This document shows, in pieces, positions 45,947 through 56,000 of a DNA stretch of 64,000 nt (positions are counted from its first letter, which is position 1; each line of letters opens with the position of its first letter). Under the pieces are notes generated by a model, which worked only from the letters and a program-made list of their open reading frames with translations, was not told the DNA's origin and searched no databases. A program made the position numbers and the translations under genes. Source of the stretch: Portulaca oleracea (taxonomy: Eukaryota > Streptophyta > Magnoliopsida > Caryophyllales > Portulacaceae); NCBI GenBank assembly GCA_029582165.1, contig CM055881.1:40892655-40956654 (forward strand), given 5' to 3'.

Positions 45947-46081
45947 GGCACCGTTCTTTTATGCGTTAACGCACCCAAACGCAACGCAACTTAACGCAAC
46001 ATAACGCAAATTATCATTATTTTTTAACTATTTCCAACGCAACTAAACGTAACGTAACGCAATGCACAAAAGAACGGTGCC
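45947..46081. repeat. 135-bp Tourist-like MITE, twin of 38864-38994
   Basis: TTA lies on both sides. The ends are GGCACCGTTCTTTTATGCGTT and TGCACAAAAGAACGGTGCC. The interior is the reverse complement of the 38864 copy (AACGCAACGCAACTTAACGC and so on) with only a few differences. Confidence 0.85.
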
Positions 46082-46242
46082 TTAAGTGTTTACCTAAAAC
46101 AATTCAAGCTCTATGCAGTAGAGGACGATCCTATAACTATTTTTTCACAAAGGGTGATGTCACAATAATTACGATTGTAAGTCATTGTTGGCTTCAAAAT
46201 AAATTACTAGTAATTAATAACTACCCCAATCTAATAAAATAA

Positions 46243-46483
46243 GGCCGTGTTTTTTAATGTGGTATTTTACGGAATGGTGTGGTGTGGTGGAATTGTGGTT
46301 GGGTGTGGTGGAATTGTGGTAGGTTATTAATATGTGTGGTAGGCGAGGAGAGAATGTAAAAAGTAGAGGAAAAAAGTGAGGAGAGAGAAAGGTGATGAGA
46401 GACAAAAGTAATGATTTGCGGTAAATCACGGTGGATTAGAAAATGCGGTAATTGACATGATTAACTACGTAGTTAACACGGCC
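46243..46483. repeat. Tourist-like MITE (241 bp) with TAA duplication
   Basis: TAA lies on both sides. The ends are GGCCGTGTTTTTTAATGTGG and GTAGTTAACACGGCC. The interior GGAATGGTGTGGTGTGGTGG and TAATGATTTGCGGTAAATC matches the 27677-27916 copy. Confidence 0.8.
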
Positions 46484-47312
46484 TAAATAATCAGGTACAA
46501 AAAAAGAAATAAAATAAATGATCAGGCAAAAAAAGAAAATATTGTACTCAAAATTCAAATCACAAACTAATACCAATTTTGTGCTGATCACATCTACATG
46601 TTGACTCACTCACAAAAAAACAAAAACAAAAAAGCCCATTTTCAAAAAAAAGAACAAGAAGGTTTGTGTCCTTGATGGCTGCTCGAGCTCCTAAAAATAT
46701 CTTGTTTTCACGTATTCTAGGAATCGGATAAATCGGACAAGTATAAATTTGACTTTAAATTAGGTTCGACAAATAGAAATTTGAAAAAAAATCATATTTG
46801 AATATTCCATCAAATTGGTTTATATCAAAATTCAGACGAAAATCGAATGATTGAACCTAATTTTTTTCGGGTCGGACAAATCCAAATGGTAGATTTTTTT
46901 CCCCCAAACATTGAGGTGATAGTACTACCACCACCTACAAAATTAGGAAATATTTAACTCCAAAATAAACAAGTGATTAGTGATTACTTACCCAATAACA
47001 ATTGTAAAAAAGGGCAAATTAGGCAAGGCATCAACTGGGAAATCACCGATTTGGCAGATTCCATTGCCAAGTGAAAAAAAGTCCTCTTTTCCATGTGATT
47101 TCTCCAATCTCCATCTACATCTTCACCACCTTCCCTCAAAAAATAAAAATAAAAAAAACCCAAAAATCTTCACCACCAATCCAGGGGTTCTGCATAAAAC
47201 CCCCCCTTCTCCCCCTCTTCTTCCTCACCCCCTCTCTAAAATCGGCGGATCTCTCTCTTTTTCTCTCTTCTTCTCTTATTTTCTCTCGTTTTCTCTCTTG
47301 TTTTGTGCAACA
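46484..47312. other. Upstream region of the RGP gene
   Basis: The distal part (about 46680-46890) is a TCGGACAAAT / GACGAAAATCGA-type interspersed repeat also glimpsed at 35590-35850. The last about 120 bp before the ATG are strongly C/T-rich (TTCTCTCTTCTTCTCT), as in many plant leaders. No separate gene is present. Confidence 0.5.
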
Positions 47313-50274
47313 ATGGCGGGTTCAGTGGCCCCCACCCCGATCTTGAAGGATGAGCTCGACATCGTCATCCCCACCATCAGAAACCTCGATTTCCTCGAGA
47401 TGTGGCGGCCATTTTTCCAGCCGTATCATCTGATCATCGTTCAAGATGGGGATCCTTCCAAGACGATCAAAGTTCCTGAAGGGTTCGATTATGAACTGTA
47501 CAATCGGAATGATATTAATCGGATTTTGGGTCCCAAGGCTGCGTGCATCTCGTTCAAGGATTCTGCGTGCAGGTGTTTTGGGTACATGGTGTCGAAGAAG
47601 AAGTATATCTACACCATTGATGATGATTGCTTTGTAAGTGTTGGGATCTTTTGTTTTTGGGTTTGATTTGTTGGGTTTTTGAGTTTGTTGAGTGGGGTTT
47701 GATTTGAATTTCTGAATTGGGGATCTGGGATTGTGGGTAGTATATCTACACCATTGATGATGATTGCTTCGTAAGTGTCGAAATCTTTTGTGTTTTTGTG
47801 TTTGTGTTTGGGTTTGGTTTTGATTTTGATTTGTTGGGTTTTTGAGTTTGTTGAGTGGGGTTTGATTTGAATTTCTGAATTGGGGATCTTAGATTGTGGG
47901 TTTTTGGTTTGAATTTCTGGATTGGGGATCTTGGGTTCTAGGGTTTGATGTGGGGTAATTTTGATTGGTTTTTGAATTTTGCATCTGGATGTGGAGAGTG
48001 TTTGGATCTTGATGATGGGTGTGTTTGAATTTTGGTTTTATGTGTGGGTTTTTGGATATTTGGCACTTGATCTGACTATTTTGGTGGAGATCTCCTTTTT
48101 TGAATCTGATCTTGTGTGCATGTTTGGCTTGATCTGACTATTATGCCATGTAGTGTTAGTGTTTGTCAACTTAAAAGTTGCCTTTTTGATTCTTTTGAGT
48201 TCCTCCATTATCATGCACTTTAATCATGGCTGTGCTTAGATCTGTAACTTTGCATTGGTAATTATATGTTAATCCTCTATAATGACTTGCTTCTAATACA
48301 ATCATGCAGATGGCTGGATATTATAATGTCTTTTGTGGATTTGCTTTGTTCATTGCATGCTTTGTTTTGATTTCAAATGTTTATGTGATTGATCTCTGAC
48401 AAGGCACTATGTATAATCTTTTGTGTTCCTGCATTGTCATGCACTTTGATCATGAATTTGCTTAGATATGTGACTCATGTTGGAAGTGTTGACTTTGATT
48501 GCATTTGTAATTACATGAATGCAGATGATAACTTGCTTCTAATGCCTTAATGAAGATATAGAACATAGATCACTCTTGTGTGGTCCTAGCTTCTAATGCC
48601 TTAATGAAGATATAGAACAAATGTTAATGGATCTTTGATGGACAATTATGGTATAATGCAGATGTTTGGCTATGTATATGATAATGACTTTTGTCTATTT
48701 GCTTTGTTAATTCTTGCTTTGTTTCGCCTTCAAATGTTTATACTATATTGTACCAAGAACCAATCTTTTGGGGCTGGTTCCACACTTAGGTCATTGGTGT
48801 CTTTAGTTCTACATATTGGAGCAAATGATGGGTTTTCAATAGAGTTGGCAAAATTTTGTCCGATCCAAAAAAAGGTGTTTGGTCATGGATTTTTTGGCCG
48901 AATTTTGACATTGACCGAATATTCAAACACAATATTTCTCTTTTTGCTATTGTCTGAACCCGATTTTTGACCTGGATTTAGTGAGAGCCGAATTTTTGCC
49001 CGCGCTAGTTTTCAGCCATGTATGTTTAGATCTAATCTTGCCATGTTTTCCCCCATGTAGGTTGCCAAGGACCCAACAGGCAAAGACATCAATGCACTTG
49101 AGCAGCACATCCAGAACCTTCTGACCCCGTCCACCCCGCACTTCTTCAACACCCTGTACGACCCGTACCGGGTTGGTGCCGACTTTGTCCGTGGGTACCC
49201 ATTCAGCCTCCGTGAGGGTGCCAAAACGGCCGTCTCCCATGGTCTGTGGTTGAACATCCCTGACTACGACGCACCCACTCAGCTGGTGAAGCCTCTTGAG
49301 AGGAACACCAGGTATGTGGATGCAGTCCTGACCATCCCCAAGGGAACCCTCTTCCCGATGTGCGGGATGAACTTGGCATTCGACCGAGAGCTCATCGGCC
49401 CAGCCATGTACTTTGGGCTCATGGGTGACGGTCAGCCTATTGGACGTTACGACGACATGTGGGCTGGATGGTGCACCAAGGTATACTTCACTTCACTTAG
49501 CCATACCTATGTTTGTGTCTAAATGTCTAATATTAGTAGAGTTGGCGGTCTAGACCCGGCAAAACTCACCTGAATTGAATGACCCACATCTGAAAAGTTT
49601 CACCCGGAACTCAAACCATCGGACGAAAAGTTTTTCAACCTTTCAAAGTTGCTTCTTTTTCAATGAAAATCATATTGGACCAAAAATCGGTTTCATCAGA
49701 ACTGACTAAAACTGAACTGGATTGAATCATTGATTGACCTGAAAACCACAAACAACAGCAACCTCCTAGGGAACACGCTTTAGCACTGTTTGGGGATTCA
49801 GATATAGGCAACCTTCCCTCCACAACATGAAAATTGACCCGTATCGAATGACCCATTTGCCAAGTCTTTACTTAAAACCATAGAGCTCCCAATGCTGAAC
49901 ATTTTTTTGGGGGATTTGAATGAATGCAGGTCATCTGTGACCACCTCGGCTTGGGGGTGAAAACCGGGCTGCCATACATCTATCACAGCAAGGCAAGCAA
50001 CCCGTTCGTGAACCTGAAGAAGGAATACAAGGGCATCTTCTGGCAAGAGGAGTGCATCCCATTCTTCCAGAATGCCACCCTCCCCAAGGACTGCACGTCG
50101 GTCCAAAAGTGCTACCTGGAGCTCGCGAAACAGGTCAAGGAGAAGCTCGGAAAGGTCGACGACTACTTTGTGAAGCTCGCGGACGCCATGGTCACCTGGA
50201 TCGAGGCATGGGACGAGCTCAACCCTGCCCCCGGCACCTCAGCAGCCGCAGTCCCCAACGGCAAGGCCAAGTGA
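47313..50274 (+). CDS. RGP: Reversibly glycosylated polypeptide / UDP-arabinopyranose mutase
   Basis: Exons 47313-47633, 49061-49480 and 49930-50274 (321 + 420 + 345 bp, 361 aa), all joined in phase 0. The start [27 protein letters not shown] is typical of RGP/UAM. The nucleotide-sugar site shows as YTIDDDCF at 100-107 (Asp103-105). Arg158 in FSLREG falls at the position reported as the reversibly glycosylated arginine. Other family stretches are [35 protein letters not shown] and YDDMWAGWC. RGPs are cytosolic or Golgi-associated and interconvert UDP-arabinopyranose and UDP-arabinofuranose, feeding arabinan, arabinoxylan and glycoprotein synthesis. Length is normal. Intron 1 contains a tandem copy of the exon 1 end with its splice donor (separate entry). 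Confidence 0.96.
47602..47901 (+). repeat. Tandem duplication across the RGP exon 1/intron 1 border
   Basis: Copy one 47602-47738 and copy two 47739-47901 share AGTATATCTACACCATTGAT...GATTGCTT(T/C)GTAAGTG and the intron text TTGTTGGGTTTTTGAGTTTG and GAATTTCTGAATTGGGGATC. Copy two has an internal TGTTTTTGTG expansion. A partial third copy (GAATTTCTGGATTGGGGATC) follows to about 47935. In copy two, TAG at 47738-47740 precedes 30 open bases (47741-47770, [10 protein letters not shown]) and then GTAAGTG. Confidence 0.9.
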
Positions 50275-51740
50275 AGAAGATGATGAAGAAGATATGAGGG
50301 AGAAGATTTAGGCTTTTGTAGTGTTGGATTTGTTATATTAGTTGTTACTTATTATTATATTACTCCCTTGTTTGAGGAGGTATTAGTTTTGCAGGACATT
50401 GTGAGGGGGATGGATATGTTGTTACAGGGATTTCATGTGTTGTTTTAGCTTGTTTTTAGTTTACATTGTTATTACGTGCACTTTAGTAGATTCAGCATTT
50501 GTAATTCGTTCCTGGGATTCTTTTGAGAATTTCAGATCTATGCTATCATTTTTTGTTTTTGAAAAAAGAAGGTTGGAATGGATCTCATCATCTCACTTTC
50601 AAAATTTAAATGTGTTAGATGAACAATGATGTCCCATGTTTACGGGTGGACAATGGGCCAGGTCTCATAGGGTAAAGAGAGTATGGCCCTTAAAAAATAA
50701 CGGTTGTTAAAAGGTTGGGTTGATAAATGGTCGAGTCATTAACAAATCAGTCCGTTTCACAATATTGAAAGGTTGATGAAACGACCAGATTATCTTATTA
50801 CTATAAAGGGTCAACCTTGACCTTATATAACCATACGTGACTAGTGGCCGACCCTAACCCGGCTTGGCCCATCACCCAACCCTACTGGCCATGTTGGTTG
50901 GAGTAGCTGTGCATTTTGGTCGAAAGTGAAATGATGAGATTAGAATATTCTTTCAAGATCCATACGTCTCATGGTGAGTATAAAAGATCCAAAAGTAGGA
51001 AGTATGATTAACATAAAGTGGTTATCTCCCACGTGACAGTCCCTAAGCTTGGCCCCTCTGTTGCATCCTTCCCATTAATTGGGTTTTAAAAGGGAGATTG
51101 TTAGGATTTGTCATGAAGCCTCAATTAATTTAGATGTTTTTAGCGTTATTAAGGACGACACATACACATCTTGATGCCACAAAGTAGTGTTAATGACCAA
51201 AGAGATGAAAATTGAAACAGGTGAGCAAACATGGCTTGTGTCGAGCTTGGCGTAAATTCAGTTAGAGTTGACATGAGCCGTGTCGATATAACGGTGGCAA
51301 TAATTTTTTCTTTGACTTATTCTGTTTGATATTTTCCTAATTTGATTTGATTAGAAATATTGTTTGTGGACTTAATGAAGATGCTTATTGGTTAAGAAGG
51401 ATATATTATTATATAAAGAGCAATGAGTGTCAACTGTTAAGGCTGGTTGTTGATTGTATGAGCAGGTGTTTCATCGTTGTAACACTGGAGATTGAATCTC
51501 TATATCTCTACATGAGTTTGTGTTGAGTGGTTGTGTTATAATTCTAGAGTTAGCTCATGAAAGGTTGACAGGGATTGAGGTTGACAAACACATTGTAATT
51601 CATCTGCTATGCTATTACATCGCTTTCTTGATTTTTATCTTCTCGAATTTGTATTTTTTCATCGTAAAATTCTACGTGAATTTTTACCTCTCTTATTACC
51701 TTCATTATTGTTTGTGTTCCTAACACTACACTATAGATTA
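50275..51740. other. 3' flank of RGP and gene-free DNA
   Basis: The first about 300 bp probably hold the RGP 3' UTR. The remainder (with CCGACCCTAACCCGGC near 50850) shows no gene. Short frames near 51520-51900 have no recognisable domain. Confidence 0.45.
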
Positions 51741-52276
51741 GGGATGGCAGCGGACGGACGTGAAAGATACCCCGCCCCCATCCCCGCTCCTAACTCATCC
51801 TCATCCCCGGGAATGATTTTCTCATCATCCCCGCGGATTCCCCATTCCCAACGGGGATTTTTTAAAATTATCCTTAATTTAACTAAATTTTAATCGGATC
51901 CGATTTTTAATCGAACCCGGTTTTTAACTTATTCAAAATACAACTTATTTAACTTGCTCAAGTAATAATACATCAAAATCAAACAATAATACATCAACAA
52001 GTGATAATAAATTGGAAAATTACTACTTTGTCCTTCCCATTAATATATATATTAAATTTGAATAAAGGTTATTTGATAATTTTAACATTTTCGGGGATGG
52101 GGATGGGACGGGAATTCACGACGGAAATGGGACGGGGATGGAAAATTTTGTCATCCTCGCCCGCCCCCGAACTGATTTTGGAAAATCGCCCCGTCGTCGC
52201 CCTCATCCCCAATAAGTGATTTTTCGGCAGGCGGGACCCCGACGGGTCCGGGGATTCCCCGCCCCATTGCCATTCC
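51741..52276. repeat. Inverted-end element with CCCCG/GGGGA termini (about 536 bp)
   Basis: The ends (T)AGGGATGGCA and TGCCATTCCT(A) are inverted. The termini are rich in CCCCATCCCCGC and GGGGATGGGGATGGG, and the centre is AT-rich. This is the layout of the common plant GGGATGGCAACGGGG-type non-autonomous elements. It lies about 750 bp before the RPC5 start. Confidence 0.65.
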
Positions 52277-53024
52277 TACTTTAGATTGTACTGCACGGAC
52301 ATTCCTTTGTTTATTAAACTTCTAGTATGCACATAATTAATATATAATCCTGAATGATTAATTACTGAGAAAACAAAGGGTACGTTTGGATCCCTTTGAA
52401 CCAGCCATGACTTGGAGTTTCTATTCCCTCCATTTCTTTTTTTGTTTTGTTTTTTGAAATCTCTATTCCCTCCATTTCTTTTTACTTGTTATTTATATTT
52501 TTTAGGCTTATTTTTAATTAATAATATATCATATAATAATCTGTAATCTATAATAATATAATAATATAAAAGTAATATATTTGAAATTTGAAATACTCAA
52601 CTCAAAGTAATTGGAGGGATTATTGGTCAATCATATTTTAAAAATACAGTAAACAATTATCACCCATAAAATAACAAAAAAAATTGATTTAAAAAATAAT
52701 AAGTAAGAAGTTTAATTAAATTAGGAGTCTATGTTATCTAATTAAAAATGTACATTCCAACTCAATTAGAACACTAACCTCCACTCAAATCTAATTAGGA
52801 ATCTAATTTTCATCCAAATTTAATTACAAGTCCACCTCTCGACCTAATATATAAATATCGAAACATCTTTAGTTCTTTCCAACTATTAACTTCTGAAACA
52901 AGAAATTGGAGTTAGTTTTAAACCCTAACAGTCCACGCTCACATCAGTCGTCTTGTTCTTCATTCTTCTTCAGTTTGATTTGTTGAAGTTTTCCCTCCGT
53001 TTCAGAGGAACCTTCTGGAAGAAG
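52277..53024. other. Upstream region of the RPC5 gene
   Basis: A repeated phrase TCTATTCCCTCCATTTCTTTTT (twice, 52420-52484) suggests a degenerate Stowaway-like end. TATATAAATATCG at about 52850 is a TATA-like candidate 170 bp before the ATG. No separate gene is seen. Confidence 0.45.
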
Positions 53025-56000
53025 ATGGATTGGGACGACCTAGACGAGCCAACTCAAGCTCCAGCCAGGCCTTCTAGGTTTGCACCGAAGTCCAAATTAC
53101 AGCCCAAGTCCAAGCCGCCGCCGCCCAAACCTAAGCCTCAACCGCCGCCGGCGGTTCCCAAGGCGGAGCCGCCGCCGCGAGATGATGCTCCGTCGACGCC
53201 TGCGGTGGTCGTCAAGACGGAGGAGGAGTCTCAGCCGCAGGCTCCGTCTTCCGTCGCCATGGATGTCGACGGCGCCGTGGAGGAGAAAGTGGAGGCGAGA
53301 GACGTTTTTCCGGTGAATGGCGATGCTATGGAGTTGGACGAGGTTGTGGAAGAAGAGGATCAAGTTGTTGCCGAGTATGATGTTTACTTCTGTCCGAATG
53401 ACAGCGATACTAAGGTGAGAGAAACGGAATTGATTTTCAGTTGTTAATATTTCGATGTTGAAGTTTGATTAGGATTGATGATCTCTGTTTGAGTGGAATT
53501 TGATGTGGAAGTTCCTCTCTGGAATGGAATTTGGTTTGCTACTGGTTTCTGTTTTCTGTTTGGGTGGAATTTGATGTGGAATTGATTGGAATTGAGCTTG
53601 TTTTCCTGTTTGAATTGTTGCTGAGCATGATATTTACTTCAGTTCTAATGACAGCTATACTCATGTAAGAGACATGGAATTGATCTTCTCTAGTTAATAT
53701 TTCGATGTTGATGTTTGATCAGAACTAGTTTTGGTTTGCTGGTTGATTTCTGTTTGAGTGGAATTTGATGTAGAAGTTCCTCTCTGAAATTGAATTTGGT
53801 TTGCTATTGGTTTCTGTTTTCTGTTTGGGTAGAATTTGATGGGGAATTGATTGGAACTGAGCTTGTTTTCCTGTTTGAATTGTTGCTTTTGTGTAGCTGT
53901 ATGTGTTGCAATATCCGATGAGGCCGTCTTGGCGTCCGTATGAGTTGGAACAAAGGTGCAAAGAGGTAGGGATAGAGTACTACAATATCGATGTTAAATA
54001 CTAGTACTTTGTAACTTAGTTTTGATTGTTTGGTTGGAGATAGGAGTGATTGGAATGTCTTGGTTTTGTTTGTTTGCTACCAGGTTAGAGTGAAACCAGA
54101 TGGTACCGAATTGGAGATGGATTTGTCGATTGATACAGAATCTGATAACTACAACGCCGATGCTCCCAACGCTGATAGAATGAAGCACGAGGTTGGTGTT
54201 CAAGAGCTGAAAAGTTCTTTTATTCTTATGTATTGAGCAGTCTTTGCTTATTTCGATGAAATTGGTGTTGGCTCCATAAGCTGTGTATGGATCAAACTGT
54301 AGCTAATTAGCAATTGTAAGTTAAGTTCCAAGGCTTCTATGTGTGGACTATATTGATGGGAAGGGACGGGAGATTTATGGAGGGATGGGAAATGGAAAGG
54401 TATGTGATTATTGATTAGCGTTCACCTTGTTTGCATTTATCAATGAGGAGGAGGGAGAGGAGGGATGGTAAGTTGATAAGATATTCGTAGCTTTCCCTAT
54501 TTTCTTCCTCCCCATTCGCCTGCTACCTTGTATTTATGTTCTGAGGCAATTCTTATGATCAATTTATGTTAGGATATGTCAAAAATATTGGTAAATGACG
54601 CATTTTATTGCATTTCTTGTTGGGTAACCTAATGTTTTGGAGTTAAGTTCTATGTAATGTAATGACTTTGTTCTTGATTTGCTTGTAGTTTCCATTCGAA
54701 ATTTCTGAAATCTCTTACAAAAGTTCTTTCATGCTCCTAGACTTTGTCCGCTCGTTATGTGCCGCCTCAAGCTACTGGATATTGTGTTGGTGTCTTGATG
54801 GGTAAAAAGGTATGTTTTTTAAAAAATTTATCTGAACTGTTTTGTAGTAACCCCAAAGGAATATTGCAACTCAAAGAAAAGAACAACTTGAGTCATTTCC
54901 TTCTGGTTCTTGTCTGTAATGTTCTTCGTGAAACTTGCCACCTACTACTATATTGTAACGTTTAGTCTTTCATATTTCTGTGAAACCGGTCTTTGAAGGC
55001 ATTGATACATTTTTTGTAAATATTGTTTTTTGTTTCTTGATCCTGCAGCTATTCCTGAACCCTATTCATGCAGTTATGCAACTTCGTCCATCAATGGAAT
55101 ATCTGGACTCTGGTTCAAAGAAAAGAATTATTCCGAATAGTACATCAAAAGTGGAAGGGTCCTCTAGTGTGGCAAATGTTGGGGCATCAAAGAAGCAGGT
55201 GTGTTCTTATGCGAGTGGCCCTTTGTATGAGCCTGTCAGGAATGTGCTTTATGCTTTGTTTTGGTCATTTGCTTGCCAAAGTCACGACTATATTGTAACG
55301 TAGATTATTTATATAGATATCTTCATGTATTCCCAAAATGAACATTGATCCATGTACCATGTTTTTCCCTTTGTGTCGTATATTTATGCAGTGCTCTTCA
55401 ATTTTCAGGGTGGGTGGGTCAATGATTGCTGGTCTACTGTAGAATCTGGTCATAAATTGAGTTTTTTTTTCTTTTTTTTTCTTGGTGGTGGTGGTTTTTT
55501 TTTTTGGGGAAGGGGGGGAGGTAGAGGATCTGAAGGTAGTATGGGCAATTATATGAGCAAAGAATGACAAAAGACTGTATAGGGCTGATTGGTAACTCTT
55601 GAACCTATAGACCGTGATGCACGGGGAGTAGGTGCAGAAGTCAGAACTGAGGCACTTTCTTTTGTACCATTTGGGTATTCTGTTGGGTTTAATAACATAT
55701 ACTTCTTTAAAGTATTCTGTTTGTAGAGAAACAAGACCCTTGAATCATAAGTATTTAACTCTTATGGGGCCACTTAAGTAAGCCTAGCCTTTCCTTTGTG
55801 ACCTTTCGTGTGCTTTATAGCCTGTTCAATACGGATTTATACTGTTTGCTGTTTTTCGTCTAAAGATTGTTTAGATGGGAGGAATCCTTTGGTTTCTGGC
55901 GGAACATGTCGTATGTCTGTAATTTGTTGGGATTCTGGTTACCTCTATAGGGCATGGTGCTTAAGAACATCTTCTTCTTTAGACCATGACTTGGCACTTT

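Noticed and set aside
53080..53363. Arg-rich frames on both strands over RPC5 exon 1
   Set aside because: They are shadows of the proline/CCG-rich N-terminal coding sequence of RPC5.
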